A DNA stretch of 64,000 nt from UBA5109 sp038148755 (GTDB lineage Bacteria; Pseudomonadota; Gammaproteobacteria; Pseudomonadales; Pseudohongiellaceae). The DNA is taken from the NCBI GenBank assembly GCA_038148755.1, contig JAYQWA010000009.1, positions 1 through 64,000 on the forward strand. Reading direction: 5' to 3'. Under the pieces are notes generated by a model. It was given only the letters and a program-made list of their open reading frames with translations, searched no databases and had not been told where the DNA came from. Position 1 is the first letter of the stretch; each line of letters begins with the position of its first letter. Shown one piece after another: positions 35,357 to 44,145 of the stretch. The translations under genes were made by a program, and so were the position numbers.

Positions 35357-36031
35357 ATGAATAGTCGCGATTATTTAATTGCACCGTCCATACTTTCCGC
35401 AGACTTTGCCCGCCTGGGTGAAGAGGTTGATGCTGTCTTGGCTGCCGGAGCAGATGTCGTGCATTTCGATGTCATGGATAACCACTATGTGCCTAATCTC
35501 ACGATTGGCCCCATGGTTTGCAAGGCACTCGTGGATTATGGCGTCAAGGCACCGATAGATGTGCATCTGATGGTCTCGCCGGTAGACAGCCTGATTAATG
35601 ATTTTGCCAAGGCGGGTGCCAGCTATATTACTTTTCATCCTGAAGCCAGTAATCATATTGATCGTTCTCTGGAATTGATTAAATCACATGGCTGCCAGGC
35701 TGGATTGGTGTTGAATCCGGCTACACCGCTAAGCTATCTGGAACACGTCATGGATAAGCTTGATATCATTTTATTGATGTCGGTTAATCCCGGTTTTGGT
35801 GGCCAGAAATTTATTCCCTCAACCTTGCCTAAACTTGCACAGGTCCGAGATTTGATTGATAGCAGTGGCCGTAATATTCGCCTGGAAGTTGATGGTGGTG
35901 TGAGTGTTGATAATATCGCTGAAATTGCAAAAGCGGGTGCAGATATGTTCGTGGCCGGTTCCGCGATTTTTGGTAGTGAAGACTATCAGACAACTATTAC
36001 AAGGATGCGAGCGGAACTTGAGCGGTCATGA
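35357..36031 (+). CDS. rpe: Ribulose-phosphate 3-epimerase
   Basis: Interconverts ribulose 5-phosphate and xylulose 5-phosphate in the pentose-phosphate pathway. ATG at 35357 gives a 224-residue protein starting MNSRDYLIAPSILSADFARLGEE, the normal start; longer in-frame starts have no better Shine-Dalgarno. The TIM-barrel motifs VVHFDVMDNHYVPNLTIGP, DVHLMVS, SVNPGFGGQKFIPSTLPKL and EVDGGV are present. In many relatives a phosphoglycolate phosphatase gene lies between rpe and trpE; here it is missing and the rpe stop overlaps the trpE start (ATGA). Confidence 0.97.
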   Translation: MNSRDYLIAPSILSADFARLGEEVDAVLAAGADVVHFDVMDNHYVPNLTIGPMVCKALVDYGVKAPIDVHLMVSPVDSLINDFAKAGASYITFHPEASNHIDRSLELIKSHGCQAGLVLNPATPLSYLEHVMDKLDIILLMSVNPGFGGQKFIPSTLPKLAQVRDLIDSSGRNIRLEVDGGVSVDNIAEIAKAGADMFVAGSAIFGSEDYQTTITRMRAELERS

Positions 36032-37506
36032 ATATCCAGGAGTTCAATGACCTTGCGAGCCAGGGCTATAACCGTATTCCTCTGGTTCGGGAAGAGCTTG
36101 CCGACCTGGAAACGCCACTCAGTGTTTATTTAAAACTTGCCAAAGGCCCATACAGTTACTTTCTTGAATCCGTTCAGGGTGGTGAGAAATGGGGGCGCTA
36201 TTCAATTATTGGACTCCCTTGTCACACAGTCATCAAAGTCACTGGCAATGATTTCAGGCTTGAAAAGAATGGTGAGCTGCTTGAGCAGCATGAAACTACC
36301 GATCCCTTTGTCGATATAGAAAAGTTTCAACAGCAATACAAGATTCCCGAACTGGATGGTTTGCCGCGTTTTAATGGTGGTCTGGTTGGTTATTTTGCTT
36401 ATGACAGTGTGCGTTATGTTGAGCATAAAGTAGCAAACAGTGCGCCGCCTGATAGTGTTGGTACGCCTGATATTGTGCTGATGGTTTCTGAAGAGGTGAT
36501 CGTATTTGATAACCTGCGTGGCACGATTTCATTACTGGTATATGCGGATCCATCTGAAAGTGAGGCTTTCGAAAAAGCAGAAGTTCGCCTGGCTGACTTG
36601 ACCAATGAGTTGCATAAGCCATTGGACCCGGCCTTGTTCAGGCCAGTGCCACAAAGTAGAGAAATTGATGAAGAGAGCTTTGTCTCTAGTTTTGGGGAAC
36701 AGGCCTACCAGGATGCAGTCGAAAAAATTAAAGACTATATTTATGCTGGAGATGCTTTTCAGGTTGTGCTGGCGCAAAGAATGAGCATCCCTTTTAAAGG
36801 TGAAGCCATTAATGTTTACCGTGCCCTGCGGCAGTTAAATCCTTCGCCTTATATGGTTTTCATGGATTTTGAGGATTTTCATATTGTCAGTGCTTCGCCT
36901 GAAATTCTGGCAAGAGTAGAGGAAGGGCATATTACTGTCAGACCATTGGCCGGGACACGTCGCCGTGGACATACTGAAGAAGAAGACCTGGCACTGGAAA
37001 AAGACCTGTTGGCAGATGAAAAAGAAAAAGCCGAGCATTTAATGTTGATTGATCTGAGTCGCAATGATGCAGGCCGTGTGTCAAAAACCGGATCGGTAGA
37101 AGTCACCCGTAAAATGTTTGTTGAACGTTATTCGCATGTGATGCATATAGCGTCCAATGTTGAAAGTGAAATCGCAGATGGGAAAACCGCACTGGATGTT
37201 CTGAAAGCAACCTTGCCGGTTGGCACCTTGAGTGGCGCCCCCAAGGTGAGAGCCATGGAAATTATTGACGAATTTGAACCGGTAAAACGCGGTGTTTATG
37301 GGGGTGCCATGGGCTATCTCTCATGGAACGGCAATATGGATATGGCAATAGCTATTCGTACGGCAGTCATCAAGGACAATACGCTTTATGTTGAAGCCGG
37401 AGCGGGAATAGTTGCCGATTCAGTCCCCAGTCTGGAATGGAAGGAAACCATGAATAAAGCCCGTGCGCTGTTTCAGGCAGTCAAACTGGCCGAAGAAGGA
37501 ATGTAG
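36028..37506 (+). CDS. trpE: Anthranilate synthase component I
   Basis: Makes anthranilate from chorismate with ammonia supplied by TrpG, the first committed step to tryptophan. The 492-residue protein carries the N-terminal feedback-binding region (LAKGPYSYFLESVQGGEKWGRYSIIG), and the C-terminal chorismate-binding core with SPEILARVEEG, RPLAGTRRRG, LMLIDLSRNDAGRV and TLSGAPKVRAMEIIDEFE. All of these are family hallmarks. The start overlaps the rpe stop, and trpG follows 2 nt downstream, indicating one rpe-trpE-trpG-trpC transcript. Confidence 0.97.
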   Translation: MNIQEFNDLASQGYNRIPLVREELADLETPLSVYLKLAKGPYSYFLESVQGGEKWGRYSIIGLPCHTVIKVTGNDFRLEKNGELLEQHETTDPFVDIEKFQQQYKIPELDGLPRFNGGLVGYFAYDSVRYVEHKVANSAPPDSVGTPDIVLMVSEEVIVFDNLRGTISLLVYADPSESEAFEKAEVRLADLTNELHKPLDPALFRPVPQSREIDEESFVSSFGEQAYQDAVEKIKDYIYAGDAFQVVLAQRMSIPFKGEAINVYRALRQLNPSPYMVFMDFEDFHIVSASPEILARVEEGHITVRPLAGTRRRGHTEEEDLALEKDLLADEKEKAEHLMLIDLSRNDAGRVSKTGSVEVTRKMFVERYSHVMHIASNVESEIADGKTALDVLKATLPVGTLSGAPKVRAMEIIDEFEPVKRGVYGGAMGYLSWNGNMDMAIAIRTAVIKDNTLYVEAGAGIVADSVPSLEWKETMNKARALFQAVKLAEEGM

Positions 37507-37508
37507 CG

Positions 37509-38087
37509 ATGCTGGTCATGATAGATAACTACGATTCCTTTACCTATAACCTGGTTCAGTATTTTGGTGAGCTGGGGATGGAAATTGCGGTTTATCGTAA
37601 TGATGAAATTACAATTAGTGAGCTGGAGGACCTTCAGCCCAGTCACATTGTTGTTTCGCCTGGTCCCTGTACACCGCAGGAAGCCGGTATATCGGTTGAG
37701 GTGATAAAACACTTTGCCGGTAAAGTGCCACTGTTGGGTGTGTGCCTGGGACATCAAAGTATTGGAGAGGCCTTCGGTGGCAAAACAGTTAGAGCCAAAC
37801 AGGTAATGCATGGCAAACTGTCTGACATTCATCATGATGGAAAGGGGGTGTTTAATGGATTACAGACGCCTTTTGAAGCAACACGTTATCATTCGCTGGT
37901 GGTTGAGCAGGAATCCCTGCCGGACTGCCTGGAAGTAAGTGCCTGGACGCTTGATGATAACGGAGAGCATGAAGAGATAATGGCACTAAGGCATAAAGAG
38001 CTGCCAATAGAAGGTGTACAATTCCACCCAGAGTCCATTCTGACGCAACATGGGCATGCCATGTTGAAGAATTTTCTGAACGCTTAA
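37509..38087 (+). CDS. trpG: Anthranilate synthase component II (glutamine amidotransferase)
   Basis: Releases ammonia from glutamine for TrpE; some homologues also serve p-aminobenzoate synthase. The 192-residue class-I amidotransferase has the catalytic triad in LLGVCLGHQSIGE (cysteine) and GVQFHPESILT (histidine and glutamate). An aaggaatg Shine-Dalgarno lies across the trpE stop. No trpD follows: the next gene, trpC, starts 48 nt downstream, whereas in Pseudomonas-type clusters trpD sits between them. Confidence 0.96.
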   Translation: MLVMIDNYDSFTYNLVQYFGELGMEIAVYRNDEITISELEDLQPSHIVVSPGPCTPQEAGISVEVIKHFAGKVPLLGVCLGHQSIGEAFGGKTVRAKQVMHGKLSDIHHDGKGVFNGLQTPFEATRYHSLVVEQESLPDCLEVSAWTLDDNGEHEEIMALRHKELPIEGVQFHPESILTQHGHAMLKNFLNA

Positions 38088-38135
38088 ATTATTGTTGCAC
38101 TCAGGAATCGTGCTGAAGATTTACGAGGAAGCCAG

Positions 38136-38936
38136 GTGGAAAAACCGACAATCTTAAAAAATATTCTGCAACGTAAGCAGGAAGAAGTTGCTTCACGTAA
38201 AAAGCAACGTTCAATTTCCGAGCTGGAAAAAGTTATCAAAGGGATTGATAAACCGCGTGGCTTTACCCGGGCTATCGTAAAGCAAATAAAACGCAAACGA
38301 CCGGCTGTTATTGCAGAAATTAAAAAAGCTTCACCCAGCAAAGGCCTGTTACGGGAGAATTTTCACCCGGGAAATATTGCGCAAAGTTATGCAGAAAATG
38401 GAGCCACTTGCCTTTCGGTATTAACTGATATTGATTTTTTTCAGGGGCATGATGATTATTTAAAGGAAGCCAGAGCAGCGTGTTCTCTGCCGGTGATAAG
38501 AAAGGACTTTATGATAGACCCCTATCAGCTTGTAGAGTCTCGCAGTCTTGGGGCAGATTGTATTTTGTTGATAGTTGCAGCTTTGGATGAAAAGCAATTA
38601 CCCGAGCTGGCAGCATGCGCTAAAGAGCAAGACCTGGATTGTTTTATTGAAGTACATAACCAGCCTGAGTTGGAACGGGCACTGGAATTGAAGCCTGAAC
38701 TGATTGGTATCAATAACCGGGATTTACACAGTTTTAGTACCAGTCTGGATACCACTTATGACTTGCTTGAAAAGATCCCTGAGGGAACGGCTATCGTTAC
38801 TGAAAGTGGCATTCTGACACGGCAGGATGTTGATGAAATGATTCAGCACGATGTTTACGGCTTTCTGGTTGGTGAGGCTTTCATGCGGGCTGCTGATCCG
38901 GGCCAGAAATTAAAAGAGCTGTTTTTTTATGGTTAA
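38136..38936 (+). CDS. trpC: Indole-3-glycerol phosphate synthase
   Basis: Closes the indole ring in tryptophan synthesis. The 266-residue TIM barrel starts with GTG at 38136 preceded by a gagg, and shows VIAEIKKASPSKGLL, DCILLIVAALDE, IEVHNQPELERAL, IGINNRDLHSFSTSLDTT and TESGILTRQDV. All are family hallmarks including the catalytic lysine and glutamate of the IAEIKKASPSKG motif. It is separated from trpG by 48 nt with no recognisable trpD. A nested inverted repeat lies between it and the convergent vfr-type gene. Confidence 0.97.
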   Translation: MEKPTILKNILQRKQEEVASRKKQRSISELEKVIKGIDKPRGFTRAIVKQIKRKRPAVIAEIKKASPSKGLLRENFHPGNIAQSYAENGATCLSVLTDIDFFQGHDDYLKEARAACSLPVIRKDFMIDPYQLVESRSLGADCILLIVAALDEKQLPELAACAKEQDLDCFIEVHNQPELERALELKPELIGINNRDLHSFSTSLDTTYDLLEKIPEGTAIVTESGILTRQDVDEMIQHDVYGFLVGEAFMRAADPGQKLKELFFYG

Positions 38937-38993
38937 GTTGCTCTGAAGCCTCAATAACTTCAATTAGTGATATGAGCGAAGTCTAGATGAGGC

Positions 38994-39055
38994 AAAAGTC
39001 ATTTTTAGTGTATGAGTTTACAAAGCAGTAAACGATTGAACAAAAAATGACTTTT
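38994..39055. terminator. Nested inverted repeat between convergent trpC and vfr, candidate two-way terminator
   Basis: A 13-bp perfect outer stem, aaaagtcattttt (38994-39006) and aaaaatgactttt (39043-39055), surrounds an inner pair gtttac (39016-39021) and gtaaac (39028-39033). Both outer arms hold A and T runs, so the element could end transcripts from both sides, but the GC content of the stem is low for a terminator. Confidence 0.5.
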
Positions 39056-39084
39056 AACGAAATATTGACGAGCGCAATAGCTAA

Positions 39085-39720
39085 TCAGCGGGTGCCGAAG
39101 ACGACAATAGTCTTACCATGTACTTCTATCAGCCCCTGTTCTTCAAGGTCTTTTAAAACTCGACCAGCCATTTCTCTTGAGCAATTTACAATCCTGCCCA
39201 ATTCCTGGCGGGTGATTTTAATCTGCATGCCATCAGGGTGAGTCATGGCATCAGGTTCTCTACTTAAGGTAAGCAGCTGACTGACGATACGACCTGTTAC
39301 ATCAAGAAAGGAAAGATCAGCAACACGTTGTGTGGTATTACGGAGACGATGAGCCATTTGCTCACCAATGGTATAAAGTATTTCAGGATGCTGTTTACTG
39401 TATTCACTGAAATTGGAATAGGATATTTCGGCTATCTCGGTTTCTGTGCGGGTTCTGACACAAGCACTGCGAGACTCCCCGGTTTCGAACAGACCCATCT
39501 CACCAAAGAAATCCCCGGGATTTAAATAAGTAATAATTGCTTCTTTACCTTCTTCATCTTCCAGGATAACGGACACTGATCCACTGATGATGTAGTAGAG
39601 AGTTTCAGATTTATCGCCTTCATGAATGACCGTAGTCTTATTAGAAAATTTGCGGCGATGTGCATGACTTAAAAAGTTTTCAAGATCATTGATATGAGGG
39701 GTGATTGCCATCAATGCCAT
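39085..39720 (-). CDS. vfr: CRP-family cAMP-binding transcription regulator (Vfr-like)
   Basis: A 211-residue CRP/Vfr-type activator. The cyclic-nucleotide pocket is visible with NPGDFFGEMGLFE and RSACVRTRTETEIAEIS, and the dimer helix with RLRNTTQRVADLSFLDVTGRI. The C-terminal helix-turn-helix is ITRQELGRIVNCSREMAGRVLKDLEEQGLI, almost identical to the CRP/Vfr recognition region. Such regulators control metabolism and, in Pseudomonas, virulence and twitching. Context trpC-vfr-osmC-coq7 agrees with the Pseudomonas order. The start may be the fourth codon (MAITPH). It converges with trpC and diverges from the OsmC gene. Confidence 0.93.
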   Translation of the reverse strand: MALMAITPHINDLENFLSHAHRRKFSNKTTVIHEGDKSETLYYIISGSVSVILEDEEGKEAIITYLNPGDFFGEMGLFETGESRSACVRTRTETEIAEISYSNFSEYSKQHPEILYTIGEQMAHRLRNTTQRVADLSFLDVTGRIVSQLLTLSREPDAMTHPDGMQIKITRQELGRIVNCSREMAGRVLKDLEEQGLIEVHGKTIVVFGTR

Positions 39721-39880
39721 GAATAACTCTTAATATTCATATTGATTGATCAAGAATAAATCATTTTTATGCGCTATTGTACTGCTATTTTTATTCTTTC
39801 CAAGTGAACCTTTTCTGGTCAGGATTATAAACTGGAGCTGTGAGATAATAGAACGTCTAGTAAGTTTCCGGTTGAGTAAT

Positions 39881-40297
39881 ATGAAAGCAAAAATCAAATG
39901 GTTGGAAGAAGCTCAGATGGATGGCGAGTCGGGTAGTGGTCACCATATCAACATAGATGGCCCTGAATCTATCGGAGGACGTAATCAGGGTATGCGACCA
40001 ATGGAAATGATGTTGATGAGTGTTGGAGCCTGTTCAACAGTGGATGTGATCAGTATATTGAAAAAAGCCCGACAGGATGTTACTTATTGTGTTGTTGAGC
40101 TTGAGGGTGAGCGAGCCGATGCTATACCGGCTGTATTTGAAAAAATTCACTTACATTTCAAAGTTAGCGGAAATAATCTGGATGAGAGTAAAGTAAAGCG
40201 GGCGGTGGAATTATCGGCAGAAAAATATTGCTCAGCTTCAATCATGCTAAAAAATGCCGGCGTTATTTTAAGCCACAGTTTTGAACTGCTGGATTGA
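39881..40297 (+). CDS. OsmC-family protein
   Basis: A 138-residue OsmC/Ohr-fold protein. ATG at 39881 is chosen because the family sequence begins here (MKAKIKWLEE), while the 45 residues upstream look non-homologous. Typical features are RNQGMRPMEMMLMSVGACSTVDVISILKKARQDV, with the cysteine C49-type active site, and the C-terminal VELSAEKYCSASIMLKNAGVI, with the second cysteine. Relatives reduce organic hydroperoxides, but the non-Ohr subgroup adjacent to vfr has no defined role. It converges with coq7, 17 nt apart. Confidence 0.9.
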   Translation: MKAKIKWLEEAQMDGESGSGHHINIDGPESIGGRNQGMRPMEMMLMSVGACSTVDVISILKKARQDVTYCVVELEGERADAIPAVFEKIHLHFKVSGNNLDESKVKRAVELSAEKYCSASIMLKNAGVILSHSFELLD

Positions 40298-40314
40298 ATC
40301 AGCCCGTTTGAGCG

Positions 40315-40938
40315 CTAGAGTCGATAAACGGTTTTTTTCATCACCTGCGACATGAGAGTCATGGCCTGCCTGACTGGCGGGGGTAAACTTTGTGCTCCGG
40401 CATTTTCTGCCATGGTCGCGTGTTGTCCCTCATCAATTAACATACGTTCCAGAATAGCCCGACTTTTTTCATCTTGCTCCGGCAGCGTTGCCAAATGTTC
40501 GTTGATATGTTCGCAAACCTGATTTTCAGTTTCGGCAACAAAGCCAAGGCTCCACTTGTCGCCGACAAGACCGGCAGCAGCACCTATACCATATGACATG
40601 ACATACCAGAGTGGGTTTAACAGGCTGGGTTGGCTATTGAGTTCACTAAGACGATTTTCACACCAGCTCAGATGATCAATTTCTTCATCGGCAGCCTGTT
40701 GCATCTGTGCTTTGACTTCAGGCAGTCTGGCTGTCAAAGCTTGTCCCTGATACAGGGCCTGAGCGCAAACTTCGCCAGTATGATTAATGCGCATTAAGCC
40801 AGCGCTATGTTTTCGCTCCGAATCCTCCAGTTCACTTTCAGTTTTGGCAGCAGCAGGGTTGGGTCGGCTGGCAGTTACTGAACCGGGAAGCAGCGTTTTT
40901 AAGGCCTGGTCGAATTGTTTAATCAGCTTGTCTGTCAT
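40315..40938 (-). CDS. coq7: 2-octaprenyl-3-methyl-6-methoxy-1,4-benzoquinol hydroxylase (Coq7)
   Basis: Di-iron hydroxylase in ubiquinone synthesis. ATG at 40938 gives the usual start MTDKLIKQFDQALKTLLPG and has an aaggc Shine-Dalgarno; an upstream in-frame ATG at 40959 is also possible. Di-iron ligand motifs are visible: RINHTGEVCAQALYQGQ, EEIDHLSWCE, and the C-terminal EGQHATMAEN with LIDEGQHA. The protein has about 207 residues, as expected. It lies 17 nt past the OsmC gene (convergent) and downstream of purD in the same direction. Confidence 0.95.
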   Translation of the reverse strand: MTDKLIKQFDQALKTLLPGSVTASRPNPAAAKTESELEDSERKHSAGLMRINHTGEVCAQALYQGQALTARLPEVKAQMQQAADEEIDHLSWCENRLSELNSQPSLLNPLWYVMSYGIGAAAGLVGDKWSLGFVAETENQVCEHINEHLATLPEQDEKSRAILERMLIDEGQHATMAENAGAQSLPPPVRQAMTLMSQVMKKTVYRL

Positions 40939-40968
40939 GTTGCCTTGCATGTTAAACACCTGTTTGTT

Positions 40969-42258
40969 TTAAACCTGCTGTTCTCTGTTAATGGCACGGT
41001 AAGCGATATCTGTCCGGTAGTATACATCGTCCCAGTTAATTTGCTCGACCAGCTTGTAGGCGGCCTGTTGCGCGTCCGTTACGGAGTCTCCCATTGCAGT
41101 GGCACATAAGACTCGCCCGCCGTTAGTGATAATCTCGCCATTTTGTTCCGCGGTGCCGGCATGAAAGATTTTTTTGCTGTTATCCTGTGCAGTGTCCAGC
41201 CCGGATATAGTTTTACCTTTGGCATAAGCGTTAGGGTAACCGCCCGCTGCTAGAACGACACCAACTGCTGGTCGTGAATCAAAGGAAATACTCATGTCGT
41301 CAAGTTTTCCGTTTAACGCTGCCTGACAAAGTTCAATAAGATCACTTTGCAAACGCATCATGACCGGTTGGGCTTCAGGATCACCAAAGCGGCAGTTAAA
41401 TTCAACAACCTTTGGCTGGCCGTCGGGGCTGATCATCAATCCGGCATATAGAAAGCCAACATAAGTATTTCCTTCCGCGGCCATGCCTTTTACGGTAGGA
41501 ATAATCACTTCCTGCATAATGCGTTCATGGATTTCAGGTGTTACCACTGGCGCCGGAGAATAAGCACCCATACCACCGGTATTGGGACCGAGATCCCCAT
41601 TGTCTCGGGCTTTATGATCCTGGGAAGACGCAAAGGGTAGGGCTGTATTACCGTCAACCAGCGCAATAAAGCTGGCTTCCTCACCCCGCATAAATTCTTC
41701 GATGACTACCCGATGACCCGCCTCACCAAAGCTGTTGCCTGAGAGCATGTCTTTAACTGTCTCTTCTGCTTCATCCATGGTCTGGGCAATGATGACACCC
41801 TTGCCTGCCGCCAGACCATCGGCCTTTATCACGACGGGCAGACTTTGGGTTTGTAAATAAGCAAGAGCCTGATCAATTTCAGTGAAGTTTGAGTATGCAG
41901 CCGTTGGAATATTGTGGCGGTGTAAAAAATCCTTGGTAAACGCTTTTGAGCCTTCCAGCTGGGCTGCTCCCTGACTTGGGCCGAAACAGAAAAGACCTTG
42001 CTCACTGAAGTAATTGACGATACCGGCAACCAGAGGCGCTTCCGGTCCGATAATAGTCAGTTCAACCTGGTTATCCTTTGCAAAATCAGTCAGCGCAGCA
42101 AAGTCCATAGGATCAAGTGCTACATTTTCAATATTGGCTTCATGGGCTGTCCCGGCGTTGCCAGGGGCGACATACACCATATTGACCTGCGGTGACTGGA
42201 TCGCTTTCCAGGCCAGGGCGTGCTCTCTGCCGCCACTGCCGATAATCATTACTTTCAT
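40969..42258 (-). CDS. purD: Phosphoribosylamine-glycine ligase
   Basis: Second step of purine synthesis, ATP-grasp ligase joining glycine to phosphoribosylamine. The 429 residues start MKVMIIGSGGREHALAWK and show IIGPEAPLVAGIV, KADGLAAGKGVIIA, GEEASFIALVDG, GGMGAYSPAPVV and EFNCRFGDPEAQPVM, all typical. The start ATG at 42258 is fixed by the Rossmann-like N-terminus. It lies 33 nt downstream of purH in the usual purH-purD pair. Confidence 0.97.
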   Translation of the reverse strand: MKVMIIGSGGREHALAWKAIQSPQVNMVYVAPGNAGTAHEANIENVALDPMDFAALTDFAKDNQVELTIIGPEAPLVAGIVNYFSEQGLFCFGPSQGAAQLEGSKAFTKDFLHRHNIPTAAYSNFTEIDQALAYLQTQSLPVVIKADGLAAGKGVIIAQTMDEAEETVKDMLSGNSFGEAGHRVVIEEFMRGEEASFIALVDGNTALPFASSQDHKARDNGDLGPNTGGMGAYSPAPVVTPEIHERIMQEVIIPTVKGMAAEGNTYVGFLYAGLMISPDGQPKVVEFNCRFGDPEAQPVMMRLQSDLIELCQAALNGKLDDMSISFDSRPAVGVVLAAGGYPNAYAKGKTISGLDTAQDNSKKIFHAGTAEQNGEIITNGGRVLCATAMGDSVTDAQQAAYKLVEQINWDDVYYRTDIAYRAINREQQV

Positions 42259-42291
42259 TCGTTATTTGATTCCAAATTTTTCAGATAAATA

Positions 42292-43863
42292 TTAGTGCCT
42301 GAAATGCCGCATGCCGGTAAAGACCATTGCCATATCAGCGGCATCAGCTGCGTCGATAACCTGCTGGTCGTTAACAGAACCACCAGGCTGAATTACCGCT
42401 GTAATACCTGCTTCGGCAGCGGCTTCAACGCCATCGCTGAAGGGGAAAAAGGCATCCGAAGCCATTACTGAGCCAGCAACCTGCAAGCCTTCATCGGCTG
42501 CTTTGATACTGGCTATTCTGGCGCTGTAAACCCGGCTCATCTGTCCGGCGCCGATACCAATGGTTTGGTTATTTTTTACGTAAATGATGGCATTGGATTT
42601 CACAAATTTTACGACCTTCCAGGCAAACAGCATGTCTGAGATTTCTGTTGGTGTAGGCTGACGTTTAGTCACTATCTTGAGGTCTGATTCAGTGATGACA
42701 CCGGTATCCAGATTTTGTACCAGTAAGCCACCTTTCACCCGTTTATAGTCAAGACTGTCACTTTGCTCATTATCCCATTCACCGCAACTGAGCAGACGCA
42801 GGTTGGCTTTGGCGCTGACGACCTGAGCGGCTGCTTCCGATACTGATGGCGCAATAATGACTTCGGTAAACTGGCGTTCAGTAATAGCACGGGCAGTTGC
42901 TTCGTCCAGTTCACGATTAAAGGCAATAATGCCACCAAAAGCCGATGTGGGATCAGTCTGATAGGCTTTTTCGTAAGCACCGAGAATATCTTCAGCAGTG
43001 CCTACCCCACAGGGGTTGGCATGTTTGACGATAACGCAGGCTGGCTTGGTGAAACTTTTAACGCATTCCAGTGCTGCATCTGTATCAGCAATATTGTTGA
43101 ATGAAAGTGCCTTGCCTTGGAGTTGCACTGAGGTGGAAATACTGGCTTCAGTATTTTTTTCTTCAACATAAAAGGCGGCCTGCTGATGCGGATTTTCGCC
43201 GTAACGCATGTCCTGTTTTTTAATGAACTGGGCGTTGTAGGTGCGGGGGAATTCACTGTCACCTTCTATTTTTCCAAGATAGTTAGCAATAGCCCCATCG
43301 TATTGGGCTGTATGCTCGAAGGTTTTAACCGCCAGATCAAAACGTGTTGCCTGACTGAGCTGCTGATTGTTGTCCTGTAATTCGGTAATGATGCTGTCAT
43401 AGTCAGTCGGGTCAACAACAACGCCGACGTGGGCATGGTTTTTTGCTGCTGCCCGGAGCATGGTGGGACCACCGATATCAATATTTTCAATTGCAGTGGG
43501 GAGGTCGCAGTCCGGTTTGGCAATGGTTTCCTGAAACGGGTAGAGGTTCACGACGACCATGTCGATCGGCGGAATGTCATGTTCCTGCATGACAGCATCA
43601 TCGGTGCCACGCCGGGCCAGAATGCCGCCATGTACTTTTGGATGCAGGGTTTTAACACGGCCATCCATCATTTCAGGAAAGCCTGTGTAATCGGCAATCT
43701 CGGTAACGGCTATCCCTTGTTCACTGAGAAGTCTGTAGGTCCCGCCGGTTGAAAGTAACTCTATGCCTTGTTTTGCCAGAGCGGCGGCAAATTCCTTGAT
43801 GCCAGATTTATCGGAAACACTAAGAAGGGCACGTCTTACCGGGGTCCAGTTGCTTGCTGTCAT
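42292..43863 (-). CDS. purH: Bifunctional AICAR transformylase/IMP cyclohydrolase
   Basis: Catalyses the last two steps of purine synthesis. The 523 residues start with the cyclohydrolase (MGS-like) domain, ALLSVSDKSGIKEFAAALAKQGIELLSTGGT, with RVKTLHPKVHGGILARR. The transformylase half contains the catalytic KHANPCGVGTAEDILGAYEKAYQTDPTSAFGGIIAFN, and FVKSNAIIYVKNNQTIGIGAGQMSRV with the C-terminal SDAFFPFSDGVEAAAEAGI and PGGSVNDQQVIDAAD. All motifs are intact. fis lies 36 nt upstream of its start, so fis-purH-purD may be cotranscribed with dusB. Confidence 0.97.
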   Translation of the reverse strand: MTASNWTPVRRALLSVSDKSGIKEFAAALAKQGIELLSTGGTYRLLSEQGIAVTEIADYTGFPEMMDGRVKTLHPKVHGGILARRGTDDAVMQEHDIPPIDMVVVNLYPFQETIAKPDCDLPTAIENIDIGGPTMLRAAAKNHAHVGVVVDPTDYDSIITELQDNNQQLSQATRFDLAVKTFEHTAQYDGAIANYLGKIEGDSEFPRTYNAQFIKKQDMRYGENPHQQAAFYVEEKNTEASISTSVQLQGKALSFNNIADTDAALECVKSFTKPACVIVKHANPCGVGTAEDILGAYEKAYQTDPTSAFGGIIAFNRELDEATARAITERQFTEVIIAPSVSEAAAQVVSAKANLRLLSCGEWDNEQSDSLDYKRVKGGLLVQNLDTGVITESDLKIVTKRQPTPTEISDMLFAWKVVKFVKSNAIIYVKNNQTIGIGAGQMSRVYSARIASIKAADEGLQVAGSVMASDAFFPFSDGVEAAAEAGITAVIQPGGSVNDQQVIDAADAADMAMVFTGMRHFRH

Positions 43864-43899
43864 GAATATTACTTGTCCTGTAATGGGTGAATTGAAGGG

Positions 43900-44145
43900 T
43901 TAATCTATTAATTTGTACTGTCTTAATTTTTTTCGCAGTGTGCCCCGGTTCAAGCCCAGCATGGCCGCAGCTTTACTCTGGTTGCTACGTGCATGCTTCA
44001 TAACGACTTCCAGCATTGGGGCTTCAACTTCACCAAGCACCATATTATAAAGGTCACTGATATGCTCATGATCTACCTGGGTTAAATATTCTTCCAGGGC
44101 TTCATTGACACACTGTTTCAGGGTCTGGGGTCTGTCTTCACTCAT
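43900..44145 (-). CDS. fis: DNA-binding protein Fis
   Basis: Nucleoid-associated factor for inversion stimulation. The 81-residue size is typical of Pseudomonas-like Fis, shorter than the E. coli protein. The helix-turn-helix is MLEVVMKHARSNQSKAAAMLGLNRGTLRKKLRQYKL, nearly identical to Fis in other gammaproteobacteria. The start overlaps the dusB stop by 4 nt, the usual dusB-fis translational coupling, in which the tRNA dihydrouridine synthase gene precedes fis. Confidence 0.97.
   Translation of the reverse strand: MSEDRPQTLKQCVNEALEEYLTQVDHEHISDLYNMVLGEVEAPMLEVVMKHARSNQSKAAAMLGLNRGTLRKKLRQYKLID

Noticed and set aside
38088..38135. Possible trpD remnant between trpG and trpC
   Set aside because: Translation of the 48 nt in all frames gave nothing that I can match to the end of TrpD.
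39746..39880. Longer N-terminus for the OsmC-like protein with a hydrophobic start
   Set aside because: Family similarity begins at the ATG at 39881; the upstream stretch looks like the divergent promoter region shared with vfr.
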